Notes: generated by a model not told the origin, from the letters alone. A stretch of DNA of 64,000 nucleotides from Paenacidovorax monticola (GCF_014489595.1 NZ_CP060790.1:2728001-2792000); one strand, 5' to 3'. Shown: positions 49,950 through 59,153, counted from the first letter of the stretch. Translations and numbers: made by a program.

Positions 49950-50270
49950 TCACTCGCTGGCCGATACCTTCATGAGCACCAGGCCCGCGACGATGAGCAC
50001 GGCCGCAAGCACGCGCATCGCGCTGAGCTGCTCCCCCAGGAACAGCACCCCCACGGCAAACGCCCCCACCGCGCCGATGCCGGTCCAGATCGTGTAGGCC
50101 GTGCCCAGCGGCAGGCTGCGCATGGCCACGGCCAGCAGCCCGAAGCTCGCGGTCATGGCGACGAGGGTGACGGCGCTGGGCACCAGGCGCGTGAAGCCCT
50201 GCGACTGCTTCATGGAAAAGGCCCACACGACTTCGAGCGCGCCGGCGATGAGGAGATAGAACCAGGCCAT
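49950..50270 (-). CDS. gdx: SMR-family guanidinium exporter Gdx (SugE)
   Basis: The 106-residue protein has four membrane helices and is closest, by eye, to the SugE/Gdx branch of small multidrug resistance proteins. It has the proton/substrate Glu in LIAGALEVVWAFSMKQSQGFTR near residue 13 and the Gdx-like SLPLGTAYTIWTGIGAVGAF segment near residue 55. Gdx proteins export guanidinium against protons as dual-topology dimers. The ATG at 50270 has GGAGGG five bases upstream. Two ACGG-loop hairpins of the guanidine-II riboswitch type precede it, which strongly supports this function. Confidence 0.93.
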   Translation of the reverse strand: MAWFYLLIAGALEVVWAFSMKQSQGFTRLVPSAVTLVAMTASFGLLAVAMRSLPLGTAYTIWTGIGAVGAFAVGVLFLGEQLSAMRVLAAVLIVAGLVLMKVSASE

Positions 50271-50274
50271 GGGG

Positions 50275-50337
50275 CCCTCCAATCCGAGAGCCGGGCCGTC
50301 CCGACGTGATGACCCGCAATGGGGGAGGCCGTCCTCC
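50275..50337 (-). promoter_or_regulatory. Candidate guanidine-II (mini-ykkC) riboswitch upstream of gdx
   Basis: Read on the minus strand, two hairpins carry the same ACGG loop: GGAGG-ACGG-CCTCC (50337-50324), a 20-base linker, and CGGG-ACGG-CCCG (50303-50292). Twin short stems with ACGR loops before a guanidinium exporter are the definition of the guanidine-II class. The ribosome site GGAGGG lies at 50280-50275. The 3' arm of the first stem plus linker (CCTCCCCC) is complementary to it, so guanidine-stabilised folding would free the ribosome site. Confidence 0.82.
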
Positions 50338-50444
50338 TGCGCCCCGTGTGGCAGGGCATGGCGGAAATTCTACGAAGCCCCGCGCGGCAGCGCAGGCGCG
50401 CACGCCATGCCCCCAGGCGGCCTGGGTGGTTGCCGCGCCACAGT

Positions 50445-51128
50445 TCAGGCCCCGGCGGGCGACCGTGCCAGCCAGCGCTGCGCGCCCCAGGCCAGGGCCG
50501 AGCACAGCAGCCAGTACAGCAGGCCCACGGCCACGAAGATCTCGGCCGGGTAGATCATGGTGCGCGCATTGACCTGGGCCGCGACGAACGACAGCTCGGG
50601 CACGCCCACCACATAGGCCAGCGAACTGTCCTTGGTGAGCGTGACCCACTGGTTCACGAACGAAGGTTGCATGATGCGCAGCGCGGGCGGCAGCACCACC
50701 CAGCGCAGCGTCTGCCAGCGCGTGAGGCCCAGCGCCAGCCCGGCCGCCCATTGCCCGGGCGGGATGGCACGGATGCCGGCCGCCACGCCATGGCCCAGAT
50801 AGGCGCCGCCAACCAGCGACAGCGCGCACACCACCGACAGCATGCCGGGCACGTCGATCCCCAGCGCATAGGGCAGCAGGAAGTAGGTCCAGAAAATCAA
50901 CATCAGCACCGGAATGGCGCGCAGCAGCGCCATGGCGCCGTGCAGGCCGCGCAACAGCGCGCCACGCGCCATCACGAGGCCGATGCCCCAGGCCAGGCCC
51001 AGCGCGGCCGCCAGGAGGGCCGAGCCCACGCTCAGCAGCAGCGTGAGCGCCATGCCGCCCAGCGGCCCTTCGGGGTAGGCGCCCACCAGCAGGTAGGGCA
51101 TGCTATCGCGCAGCGTGTCCCAGGCCAT
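50445..51128 (-). CDS. Polar amino-acid ABC transporter permease (second)
   Basis: The 227-residue protein has five or six membrane helices and the HisM/GlnP-type permease signature: ALLRAIPVLMLIFWTYFLLP near residue 75 and the EAA loop GGAYLGHGVAAGIRAIPPGQWAAGLALGLTRWQTLRWVVLPPALR near residue 115. It pairs with the next permease to form a heterodimer. The start overlaps that gene by 26 bases. No ATPase gene is in this cluster, so the ATP-binding subunit must be encoded elsewhere or is shared. Confidence 0.92.
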   Translation of the reverse strand: MAWDTLRDSMPYLLVGAYPEGPLGGMALTLLLSVGSALLAAALGLAWGIGLVMARGALLRGLHGAMALLRAIPVLMLIFWTYFLLPYALGIDVPGMLSVVCALSLVGGAYLGHGVAAGIRAIPPGQWAAGLALGLTRWQTLRWVVLPPALRIMQPSFVNQWVTLTKDSSLAYVVGVPELSFVAAQVNARTMIYPAEIFVAVGLLYWLLCSALAWGAQRWLARSPAGA

Positions 51129-51879
51129 GGGGTCTCCGTGCGGCGGCCGCGCCGCGTGCGCCCGCACCCGCCGGGGCACGCGGCCGCCGCAGGCGCGCGA
51201 GCAGCGCCTCCAGCGCGAGGATGGTCGCCACATACAGCAGCGTGGCCGCGCCGAACGACTGGAAGGTGCGGAAGGTCTCGGCCTCGATCTGGCGCGAAAC
51301 GTAGGACAGCTCCACCACGCCCACGGCCATGACCAGCGAGGTGTTCTTGACGATGTTCATGTACTGCCCGAACAGCGGCGGCAACGCCAGGCGCAGTGCC
51401 TGCGGCAGCACCACGGCCGTGAACACCTGGCGCGGCGTGAGCCCCAGCGCCAGCGCCGCCTGCCACTGGCTGCGCGGCACGCCCTGGATGCCCGCGCGGA
51501 TCTCCTCGCCCACGTAGGCCGTGGCATAGAGCACCAGGCCCAGCGTGGCCGTGAGCACCTCGAACGACGGCCAGGGCCCCTGGCCCGCGACGAGCGCCTC
51601 GCGCACGCCCTCGGGCAGCAGGCTGGGCAGGCCGAAGTACCAGAAGAAAAGCTGCACCAGCAGCGGCGTGTTGCGGAACAGCGAGAGGTAGGCGCGCGCC
51701 GCCCCCTGCCAACTGCACCAGCCAGGCCCGCCGCTGCCGCGCGCGGCGGCCAGCCCCACGCCCAGCACGGTGGACGCCGCGATCGCCACGGCCGACAGCG
51801 CGAGCGTGACCAGCCAGCCCTGCAGCAGCCACCACCCGTAGCGCGGCGCCAGCAGCTGCTGCGTCCATGCCTCCAGCAT
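51103..51879 (-). CDS. Polar amino-acid ABC transporter permease (first)
   Basis: The 258-residue protein is a HisQ/GltJ-type permease. It has the N-terminal WWLLQGWLVTLALSAVAIAAS helix, ARAYLSLFRNTPLLVQLFFWYFGLP near residue 65 and the EAA loop AYVGEEIRAGIQGVPRSQWQAALALGLTPRQVFTAVVLPQALR near 125. The end has an Arg/Ala-rich tail (PAGAGARGAAAARR) that overlaps the next gene by 26 bases; the tail may be natural. It lies eight bases after the binding-protein gene. Confidence 0.92.
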   Translation of the reverse strand: MLEAWTQQLLAPRYGWWLLQGWLVTLALSAVAIAASTVLGVGLAAARGSGGPGWCSWQGAARAYLSLFRNTPLLVQLFFWYFGLPSLLPEGVREALVAGQGPWPSFEVLTATLGLVLYATAYVGEEIRAGIQGVPRSQWQAALALGLTPRQVFTAVVLPQALRLALPPLFGQYMNIVKNTSLVMAVGVVELSYVSRQIEAETFRTFQSFGAATLLYVATILALEALLARLRRPRAPAGAGARGAAAARRPHGLGHAAR

Positions 51880-51887
51880 CACGGGGC

Positions 51888-52724
51888 CTACCGGGCCGCC
51901 ACGCGCTGCTCGCCGATCTTGAGCAGGCGCGGCAGCGGCGCCTGGCTTTGCGGGCCAAACCACTGGTTGTAGATCGCCACGGCCTGGCCGCTGCGCTCGA
52001 TGTCGAGCAGCCAGCTGTTCAGCGTTTCGAGCAGGCGCGCCTCGCCCTTGGGCACGGCCGCGCCCAGGTACTCCTTGGACACGGTGATGGGCGGGATCTC
52101 GTACTTGTCCTTGTCGGGCAACTGGTTCCACTGCGCCGTGAGCTTGACGCCATCGTTGGAGATGGCCTGCACATTGCCATTGCGCAGCGCGGCCAGCGCG
52201 AACGGCGAGTCGTCATAGAGCACCACCTTGGCGTCGGGGAAGTTCGTGCGCAGGTTGCTTTCCATGGTCGTACCTTTCTCGGTGCCCACGCGCAGCGTCT
52301 TGACCTGTTCCACGCTCGTGAGCACACCCTTGCGCGCGAGGAACTGCTGGCCCACGAGGAAATACGGCGTGGAGAAGTCCACCACCTTGGCGCGCTCGTC
52401 GGTGATGGTGAAGCTGGCGAACACCACGTCGGCCTTGCCCGAGGTGATCAGCGGAATGCGGTTGGCGGGGTTGGTGGGGATGAGTTCCAGCTTCACGCCC
52501 AGGCTCTGCGCGAAGGCGCGCGCCAGGTCGATGTCGTGGCCCACCTGCTGCTTGCTCTGGGCGTCGATGAAGCCGAACGGCGGGTTGCCGTCGAACGCCG
52601 CCACGCGCAGCACGCCGGCCTTCTTGATGTCGTCCAGCCGGTCGGCCCAGGCCAGGCCCGGCGCCACCAGGGCGGCCAGCACCGAAGCGCCCAGGGCGCG
52701 GGCCAGGATGTTTCTGCGTTGCAT
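51888..52724 (-). CDS. Amino-acid ABC transporter substrate-binding protein
   Basis: The 278-residue periplasmic protein (SBP_bac_3) has a signal peptide (MQRRNILARALGASVLAALVAPGLAWA) and then IKKAGVLRVAAFDGNPPFGFIDAQSKQQVGHDIDLARAFAQSLGV, the standard start of polar amino-acid binders. DVVFASFTITDERAKVVDFSTPYFLVGQQFL follows. AAGGAG lies before the ATG at 52724. It is the first gene of the importer operon and divergent from a SolA-like oxidase, which may act on the imported compound. Confidence 0.93.
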   Translation of the reverse strand: MQRRNILARALGASVLAALVAPGLAWADRLDDIKKAGVLRVAAFDGNPPFGFIDAQSKQQVGHDIDLARAFAQSLGVKLELIPTNPANRIPLITSGKADVVFASFTITDERAKVVDFSTPYFLVGQQFLARKGVLTSVEQVKTLRVGTEKGTTMESNLRTNFPDAKVVLYDDSPFALAALRNGNVQAISNDGVKLTAQWNQLPDKDKYEIPPITVSKEYLGAAVPKGEARLLETLNSWLLDIERSGQAVAIYNQWFGPQSQAPLPRLLKIGEQRVAAR

Positions 52725-52785
52725 GTTCACTCCTTGCGAATGGGATTGGAATGGCGCCAATGTAGGCAGCACGACACGCCCGCCC

Positions 52786-52804
52786 AAGCGCCGCTTTGGC
52801 GCTT
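52786..52804. promoter_or_regulatory. Inverted repeat between importer operon and solA-like gene
   Basis: Perfect 7-bp arms AAGCGCC and GGCGCTT with a five-base spacer lie in the 149-base gap between the divergent binding-protein and oxidase genes, followed at once by a near-palindromic TTGCATATGCGCAA. Position suits an operator for both promoters; the regulator is not known. Confidence 0.4.
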
Positions 52805-52873
52805 GCATATGCGCAAACCGCAGTAGCCGCGCGGAGCCGGCCCGCGTACGCTGTGCTCTTTTTCCTGCCTCCT

Positions 52874-54130
52874 ATGTCCGCAGCATCCGCCCCTTCCTAC
52901 GACACCATCGTGATCGGACTGGGGGCCCTGGGCGCCGCCAGCGCGCTGCAGCTCGCGCGGCGCGGCCAGCGCGTGCTGGGCATCGACCGCCACCACCCGC
53001 CGCACGACCAGGGCTCATCGCACGGCGACTCGCGCATCACACGCCTGGCCGTGGGCGAGGGCGCGGCCTACGTGCCGCTGGTGCAGCGCTCGCACGCGCT
53101 GTGGCGCGAAATTGAGGCGCACACGGGTGCGCAGTTGCTCACCCAGACGGGCGGGCTCATCCTCGCGTCGCGCGACTGTGTGGCCGCGCACCACGGCAAG
53201 GCCGACTTCGTGCGCACCACCATGGCCACGGCACGGCGCTTCGGCATCGCGCACGAGGTGCTGCGCGCGGACGAGATCCGCGCACGCTTCCCTCAGTTCC
53301 TGCTGCGCGGCGACGAAGAGGCCTATTTCGAGCCCGAGGCCGGGTTCGTGCGGCCCGAGGCCGCCATCGCCGCCCAGCTGCAATGGGCCGCCGAGCTGGG
53401 CGCCCGGCTGCGCACGGGCGAGACCGTGACGCGCATCGAGCCGCTGGGCACGCACGAGGGCGCCGGCGTGCGCGTGCACACCGACCAGGGCAGCTACCTG
53501 GCGGCGCGGGTGGTGCTGGCCGCGGGCCCCTGGGTGCCCGGCCTGCTGGGCGCGGCCGACGACGCCGGCGCGCGCGCCTGGGGCGCGCAGCTGCGCGTGC
53601 TGCGCCAGACGCTGTACTGGTTCGACACCGGCGCGAATGCCGCGCAATACCAGCCCGAGCGCTTTCCGATCTTCATCTGGATCTTCGGCGAACGCGAGGA
53701 GGACTACATGTACGGGTTTCCGACCACCGACGCGCCGTGGCCCGCGCTCAAGGTCGCGACCGAGCAGTACGCACACACCACCACGCCTGAACGGATGGAG
53801 CGCAGCGTCTCCGATGCCGAGGTACGCGCCATGTTCGAAAGCCGCCTGCGCGGGCGCTTCGCGGGCCTGGACGCCCAGCAGGGCCGCGTGCTCAAGGCGG
53901 CCGCCTGCCTCTATACCGTGACGCCGGACCGCGATTTCCTCGTCGACCGCCTGCCCGGCGCTCCGCAGGTGCTGCTGGTGTCGGCCTGCTCGGGCCATGG
54001 GTTCAAGCACTCGGCGGGCCTTGGCGATGCGATCGCCGAGGCCATCACGCGCCCCGATGCAGCTTCGCCGCTGCTCGCGCCCTTCGCGCATGCGCGGCTT
54101 GACGGCGCCGGACCCGCGCTGGCGGGCTAG
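52874..54130 (+). CDS. solA: SolA/monomeric sarcosine oxidase-like FAD enzyme
   Basis: The 418-residue enzyme has an N-terminal FAD dinucleotide-binding fold (YDTIVIGLGALGAASALQLARRGQRVLGIDR), GSSHGDSRITRLAVGEG near residue 46 and the covalent-flavin Cys in AACLYTVTPDRDF near residue 345. VSACSGHGFKHSAGLGDAIAE closes the fold. This pattern is that of N-methyl-L-tryptophan oxidase and monomeric sarcosine oxidase, which oxidise N-methyl amino acids to the free amino acid, formaldehyde and H2O2. Divergence from an amino-acid importer suggests uptake and breakdown of an N-methylated amino acid. The exact substrate is open. Confidence 0.87.
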   Translation: MSAASAPSYDTIVIGLGALGAASALQLARRGQRVLGIDRHHPPHDQGSSHGDSRITRLAVGEGAAYVPLVQRSHALWREIEAHTGAQLLTQTGGLILASRDCVAAHHGKADFVRTTMATARRFGIAHEVLRADEIRARFPQFLLRGDEEAYFEPEAGFVRPEAAIAAQLQWAAELGARLRTGETVTRIEPLGTHEGAGVRVHTDQGSYLAARVVLAAGPWVPGLLGAADDAGARAWGAQLRVLRQTLYWFDTGANAAQYQPERFPIFIWIFGEREEDYMYGFPTTDAPWPALKVATEQYAHTTTPERMERSVSDAEVRAMFESRLRGRFAGLDAQQGRVLKAAACLYTVTPDRDFLVDRLPGAPQVLLVSACSGHGFKHSAGLGDAIAEAITRPDAASPLLAPFAHARLDGAGPALAG

Positions 54131-54137
54131 GCGTTGC

Positions 54138-54656
54138 TCAGGCCGCCAGCGCGGGCGCCAGCACCAGCGCGCCGGCCTGCGCAGACTCGGGCGCAAGGGC
54201 CAGCTGGTTGCCCACCGTGGCGCCCAGCGGCGCCACGCGCTTGCGCAGCTTGAGCACGGCCTTGTCCTTGCTGACCAGCAGGGCCCGGTGCGCCACGGCC
54301 AGGTCGAGGAAATGCTGGTCGTCCGGGTCGGTGCAGACGAAGCGGATGCGCGGCGCGGTCTCGACGTACTGCACGGCCGCATCGAAGGCCGCGAGCACGC
54401 CCGCGGCCGTCTTGCCATAGAAGGCCACGCGCGGCGCGATCTGGCTGTAGTGCAGCACGCGTTCGAGCTCGATGCGCTGGGCCTGGTCGGCGATCCAGCG
54501 CACCCGGCCCTGGGCCAGCAGCTCGCGCAGGGGGGGCACCAGTGGGTCGTCGAAGATCAGCAGGTCCAGCACCACATTGGTGTCGAGCACCATGGGGCGC
54601 GGCTGGGGGCCGTCGTGGCCTTCATTGCACTGTGGCCAGCGCAGCACGATCTTCAT
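54138..54656 (-). CDS. PIN-domain predicted RNase (TA-toxin-like family)
   Basis: The 172-residue protein is a PIN domain of the 'putative toxin component, PIN family' type. The four acidic residues are visible: Asp in MVLDTNVVLDLL near residue 25, Glu in RIELERVLHY, Asp in CTDPDDQHFLDLAVAH near 112 and Asp in LVSKDKAVLKL near 130. The start at 54656 overlaps the methyltransferase stop (ATGA); an internal ATG at MVLDTN is a possible alternative. No antitoxin-like gene is adjacent, so it may act in RNA metabolism rather than as a toxin. Confidence 0.85.
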   Translation of the reverse strand: MKIVLRWPQCNEGHDGPQPRPMVLDTNVVLDLLIFDDPLVPPLRELLAQGRVRWIADQAQRIELERVLHYSQIAPRVAFYGKTAAGVLAAFDAAVQYVETAPRIRFVCTDPDDQHFLDLAVAHRALLVSKDKAVLKLRKRVAPLGATVGNQLALAPESAQAGALVLAPALAA

Positions 54657-55924
54657 GGCTGCACGGGCTCCGCATCGCCGCCCTTGCGGGGCTTGGCCGA
54701 GCCCTGGACCATGTCGAAGCGGAACAGCCGGCACTCGATCGGGCCGTTCCACATGGGCACGCGCCGCGATTCCTTGAGCCGCATCTTGCCCGGCAGCTTG
54801 AGGTCGGGCGTGAGCATCCAGCCCTGCCAGCCGGCGTAGTGCTTCTTCCAGTGCGCGGCGAGCTGGCTGAAGAAGTCCACGCCGTCCTCGGTCTGCGCGG
54901 TCTCGCGGCCCGCCCGCTGCACCTGGCCCATGCGCTCGGCGGCATTGCGGCCCGCCGAGCCCGCGGCCGCGATGCGTTCGCCGTAGGGCGGGTTGAGCAG
55001 CATCAGGCCGGGCTGCTCGCAGGGCGGCATGCGCTGCAGCGCGTCGCCTCCGCGCAGCTGCACGGCCGCCGCCACGCCCGCACGTTCGGCGTTGCGCTGC
55101 GCGAAGTCCACCATGCGGTGCGAGACATCGCTGCCAAAAATGGGCACAGCGCTTTTCTGTATTGCGCTTTCAGCTTCGTTTTTGATGGCTTGCCAGACAT
55201 GGGCCTGGTAGGGCAGGAGCTTCTCGAACGCGAAGCGGCGCGTGCGGCCCGGCGGCATGCGGCAGGCCATCTGCGCGGCCTCGATGACCACGGTGCCGCT
55301 GCCGCAGCAGGGGTCGTACAACGGCAGGGGAGCCTCGCCCAGCGGGTCCCAGCCCGTGGCGGCGATCATGGCGGCGGCCAGGGTCTCCTTGAGCGGGGCG
55401 TCGCCCTTGTCCTCGCGCCAGCCGCGCTTGAACAGCGGCTCGCCCGAGGTATCGATGTAGATCGTGGCCTGGTCGGTGGTCAGGTGCAGGTGGATGCGCA
55501 CGTCGGGCCACTGGGTGTTGACGTCGGGACGCACGCCACCCTTGGCGCGAAAACGGTCGGCCACGGCGTCCTTCACGCGCAGGCCCGCGAAGTTCAGGCT
55601 CTTGAGCGGACTGTGCTGGGCCGTGACCTCGATCTTGAAGGTCTGGCGCGGGGTGAACCAGATCTCCCAGGCCACCTCGCTCGCTGCAGCGTAGAGGTCG
55701 TTCTCCGACCGGTAGGGGCGCTGCGCCAGTTGCACCAGCACGCGCTGGGCGAGGCGGCTGTACAGGTTCAGCCGCAGGGCGTCGCGCCAGGAGGCGCGCG
55801 CCAGCACACCGCCGCGGCCCATGAGCAGATCGTGTCCCGTGAGGCCCGTGACGGCATGCACCTCGTCGGCCAGGAAGCCCTCCACACCAGCGGCACAGGG
55901 CAGAAATAGTTGCAGTTGATTCAT
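54653..55924 (-). CDS. THUMP-domain rRNA methyltransferase (RlmL N-terminal type)
   Basis: The 423-residue protein has an N-terminal ferredoxin-like/THUMP region (residues 1-170, FLPCAAGVEGFLADEV) and a class I SAM methyltransferase domain. The SAM site includes LYDPCCGSGTVVIEAAQMACRMPPG near residue 205 and the catalytic-type motif LLNPPYGERI near 310. It resembles the N-terminal methyltransferase half of E. coli RlmL (m2G2445 of 23S rRNA) without the RlmK half, as usual outside the enterics. It is coupled to the PIN gene. Confidence 0.92.
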   Translation of the reverse strand: MNQLQLFLPCAAGVEGFLADEVHAVTGLTGHDLLMGRGGVLARASWRDALRLNLYSRLAQRVLVQLAQRPYRSENDLYAAASEVAWEIWFTPRQTFKIEVTAQHSPLKSLNFAGLRVKDAVADRFRAKGGVRPDVNTQWPDVRIHLHLTTDQATIYIDTSGEPLFKRGWREDKGDAPLKETLAAAMIAATGWDPLGEAPLPLYDPCCGSGTVVIEAAQMACRMPPGRTRRFAFEKLLPYQAHVWQAIKNEAESAIQKSAVPIFGSDVSHRMVDFAQRNAERAGVAAAVQLRGGDALQRMPPCEQPGLMLLNPPYGERIAAAGSAGRNAAERMGQVQRAGRETAQTEDGVDFFSQLAAHWKKHYAGWQGWMLTPDLKLPGKMRLKESRRVPMWNGPIECRLFRFDMVQGSAKPRKGGDAEPVQP

Positions 55925-56069
55925 AGGAAGGTCCCGAGGATACGCGCATGGGCGCGGGCCGCCGCCGTGGCGTGCGGGAAGTCCCCCTCCGTATCCGTGC
56001 CATAGTGCCGGTTTTGACAGGCCCGTGCCCGCGCTCGGGTATCGCGGCGAAGCCCTTGCGGATCGACCC

Positions 56070-57646
56070 TCAAAGCGCCTTGCGCAGGTTCGCGGGCGCG
56101 ATCTTGAGCGCCTCGCGGTACTTGGCCACGGTGCGGCGCGCGCACTCGATGCCCTGCTCCTTGAGCATTTCGGCGATCTGGCTGTCCGACAGCGGCTTGG
56201 CCGGGTTCTCTGCCCCCACGAACTGCTTGATGAGCGCGCGCACGGCCGTGCTCGATGCGTTGCCGCCCGTCTCGGTGCCCAGGCCCGAGCCGAAGAAATA
56301 CTTGAGTTCGTAGGTGCCCTGCGGCGTGGCCATGTACTTGGCCGTGGTCACGCGGCTGATGGTCGACTCATGCAGCCCCAGCTCGTCGGCGATGTCGCGC
56401 AGCACCAGCGGGCGCATGGCCAGTTCGCCATGCACGAAGAAGTTCTTCTGCCGCTGCACGATGGCCTGCGAAACGCGCAGGATGGTGTCGAAGCGCTGCT
56501 GGATGTTCTTGATGAACCAGCGCGCCTCCTGCAGGCGCTGCTGCAGGGCCTGGTGGCCCTCGCCGCCCTTGTGACCGCGCAGCGCGCCCGCGTAGATGTC
56601 GTGCACGCGCAGGCGCGGCATCACGTCGGGGTTGAGCTGCACGATGAAGTGGGGCGAGCCTTCGCGGTTGGCGCGGCCGGCCTTCTTCACGATCACGTCG
56701 GGCACGATGACGTTGCGCTCCAGGTCGGCGAAGCGCCGGCCAGGGCGCGGCTCCAGGCGCGCGATGAGCGCCATGGCGGCGCGGGTGCGCTCCTCGCTCG
56801 CCCCGCAGGCCTGCGTGAGGCGGCGCACATCGCGGCGCGCGAGCAGGTCCAGCGGCTGCTGGCAGATGCGCAGCGCGGTCTGCACGGTCTCGCGGTCGGC
56901 CTGCCCGTCCGCGAGCAGGGCATTCAGCTGCAGCGTGAGGCACTCGGCCAGGTGGCGTGCGCCCACGCCCACGGGCTCCAGGCTTTGCAGCAGGCGCAGC
57001 GCCACGGTGAAGTGGTGCACCAGCTCCTCGATCTGCTCGGGCTCCTGCGTGCCTGCCAGGCCCGCGGCCAGTTCCTCCAGAGGGTCTTCGAGGTAGCCGT
57101 CTTCGTTCAGCGATTCGACGAGGAAACGCAGCGCGGCCCGGTCCACCTCGGACAGGCGCAGCGCCAGGGCCTGCCGGTGCAGGAAGTCGGTGAGCGATTC
57201 CTGGCTGCGCGCCAGTTCGGTCGCGTCGGCTTCGTCGCCCTCGTCATGGTTGTGCGTGCGCGGCGGGGCATCGCCCCCCACTCGCTGTCGTCGGGCACCA
57301 TGTCGACAGTGCCGTCGCCTTCCCAGTCGGGGGCCTCGGCCGGGGCAGCGGCATCGCCGTCGCCCACGCCTTCGGCCGTGGCGCTGTCCGCGCCAGAGGC
57401 GCCGGCATAGGCCACCTCCTCGGCGGCGTAGTCGTCGCCCTGCGCGGGGGCATCGGCCTGCGCCAGGCCGAACTCCTCGCGTGGCGCCTCGTCGGGGTTG
57501 CGCTCGAGGAAGGGGTTCTCGTCGAGCATCTGCTCGACCTCCTGCGACAGCTCCAGGGTGGACAGCTGCAGCAGGCGGATGGATTGTTGGAGCTGCGGCG
57601 TGAGCGCGAGGTGCTGCGAGACGCGCAGCGAGAGCCCGGGTTTCAT
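56070..57646 (-). CDS. rpoN: RNA polymerase sigma-54 factor RpoN, frameshifted
   Basis: Sigma-54 directs transcription from -24/-12 promoters with enhancer-binding activators. Region I ([47 protein letters not shown]) is in the first frame. After an acidic region II, the frame changes at a G6 run (complement of 57274-57279) that must be G7 to give [21 protein letters not shown]. The core-binding and DNA-binding parts follow, with the HTH and the RpoN box [12 protein letters not shown] near the end. The rebuilt protein is about 525 residues. The ATG at 57646 overlaps the lptB stop by one base. Confidence 0.95.
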
Positions 57647-58428
57647 CACATTCGGAAGTGCTCGCCCAGGTAGACCCGGCGCACTTCGGCGTTGTCGACA
57701 ATCTCCGAGGGCGTGCCCCGGGCCAGCACGCGGCCGTCGCTGATGATGAAGGCGTGGTCGCAGATGCCGAGCGTCTCGCGCACGTTGTGGTCGGTGATGA
57801 GCACGCCGATGCCGCGCGCCTTCAGGAAACCGATGATGCGCTGGATCTCGATCACGGCGATCGGATCGATCCCCGCGAACGGCTCGTCCAGCAGGATGAA
57901 GCGCGGCTGCGTGGCCAGGGCTCGCGCGATCTCGACGCGGCGGCGTTCGCCGCCCGACAGCGCCAGCGCCGGCGAGGCCCGCAAATGGTCCACGCGCAGC
58001 TCCTGCAGCAGCGCCGTGAGGCGCTCCTCGATCTCGGCCTTGGGCAGGGGCTTGCCGTCGTCGCCGCGCTGCAGTTCCAGCACGGCGCGCACGTTGTCCT
58101 CGACGCTGAGCTTGCGGAAGATCGAGGCCTCCTGCGGCAGGTACGACAGGCCCAGGCGCGAGCGGCGGTGGATGGGCATGTTGGCGACCGAGTGGCCGTC
58201 GATGCGGATGTCGCCGCCATCGCAGCGCACCAGACCCACGATCATGTAGAACGAGGTGGTCTTGCCGGCGCCGTTGGGGCCCAGCAGGCCGACGACCTCG
58301 CCCTTCTGCACCGTGAGCGACACGTCCTTGACGACCTTGCGGCTGCCATAGGACTTTTCGAGGTGCAGCACTTCGAGGCGGCTGCCTTCATGCGCCTGCG
58401 CGCTGGCATTCACGGCGGAGGCGCTCAC
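57646..58428 (-). CDS. lptB: LPS export ABC transporter ATPase LptB
   Basis: LptB powers extraction of lipopolysaccharide from the inner membrane by LptFG. The 260-residue ATPase has Walker A GPNGAGKT near residue 50, Q-loop [22 protein letters not shown], signature [16 protein letters not shown] near 157 and Walker [17 protein letters not shown] with the switch His in [11 protein letters not shown]. It lies in the usual lptA-lptB-rpoN order with overlaps on both sides. Confidence 0.97.
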   Translation of the reverse strand: MSASAVNASAQAHEGSRLEVLHLEKSYGSRKVVKDVSLTVQKGEVVGLLGPNGAGKTTSFYMIVGLVRCDGGDIRIDGHSVANMPIHRRSRLGLSYLPQEASIFRKLSVEDNVRAVLELQRGDDGKPLPKAEIEERLTALLQELRVDHLRASPALALSGGERRRVEIARALATQPRFILLDEPFAGIDPIAVIEIQRIIGFLKARGIGVLITDHNVRETLGICDHAFIISDGRVLARGTPSEIVDNAEVRRVYLGEHFRM

Positions 58429-59096
58429 TGGCTGGGACCGCCAAGCGTGGTGCTGGGGCGCAGCACGGGCGCGGGCCCCGAGGGCGCCGGCGCCGTGGCG
58501 GCGGAGGCCGCCTCCTTGGGCGCCAGCACGGCGCGCACGCGCCCGCCGCCGGCCTGCGCGGTCTCACTGCCCTTGGCCGGCGCCTTCTGGCCGTCCACGG
58601 TGAACACGTCGGTCAGGTTGTTGTAGACGATGACCGCGCCCGTGATCTCGTCGTTCAGCACGGAGCCCCGGTAGCGGCGCAGCTCCGCGCGGCGGATGAA
58701 GCGCACGTTGTCGGCGCGGCCGTCGTATTCGATGACCTCGCCCTCGCCTTCGACGAATTCGTCGGGCTGGCCGGGCAGGCTGTCGCGTTTTTGGCGGAAG
58801 AAGGCGCGCTGGCCCGGCTCGGCCGTCACGGTGCCGTGCTGGTAGCCGTCGGGATCCTGGCGCACGTCCAGCCGCGCGCCGCGCAGCACGATGGTGCCCT
58901 TGGTCATGACCACGCGGCCGGTGAACACGCTGGTCTGCTTGAGCTCGTCATGGCGCAGCGTGTCGGCCTCGATATTCATGGGCTTGTTGCGGTCGGCCTT
59001 CTCGGCATGGGCAATGCCCGCCACGATGGACAGGGCCGAGAGCAGGAGGATCGGAAGAAAGCGTTTTCTCATGAGGGGCACGAATCTTGCAATCAT
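58425..59096 (-). CDS. lptA: LPS transport periplasmic protein LptA
   Basis: LptA forms the periplasmic bridge for lipopolysaccharide. The protein (223 residues from 59096) has a signal peptide ([23 protein letters not shown]) and the OstA-like fold with [68 protein letters not shown] and a Pro/Ala-rich tail. The ATG at 59072 would give a more normal signal peptide and is a good alternative. The usual upstream partner lptC is absent; dsbA lies upstream beyond a terminator. Confidence 0.92.
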   Translation of the reverse strand: MIARFVPLMRKRFLPILLLSALSIVAGIAHAEKADRNKPMNIEADTLRHDELKQTSVFTGRVVMTKGTIVLRGARLDVRQDPDGYQHGTVTAEPGQRAFFRQKRDSLPGQPDEFVEGEGEVIEYDGRADNVRFIRRAELRRYRGSVLNDEITGAVIVYNNLTDVFTVDGQKAPAKGSETAQAGGGRVRAVLAPKEAASAATAPAPSGPAPVLRPSTTLGGPSQ

Positions 59097-59128
59097 TGTA
59101 ACGACCCCTTGGCCGCCTGGGCATGGGC

Positions 59129-59153
59129 AAAAAAAAGCCCGCGCGAGCGGGCC
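59129..59153 (-). terminator. Terminator after dsbA
   Basis: On the minus strand, GCCCGC-TCGC-GCGGGC is followed by a run of eight T. It ends the argS-SPOR-dsbA transcript, so lptA must have its own promoter. Confidence 0.88.

Noticed and set aside
54138..54656. Toxin-antitoxin locus
   Set aside because: Only the PIN protein is present. The upstream gene is an rRNA methyltransferase and the downstream gene a convergent oxidase; no small antitoxin frame overlaps it.
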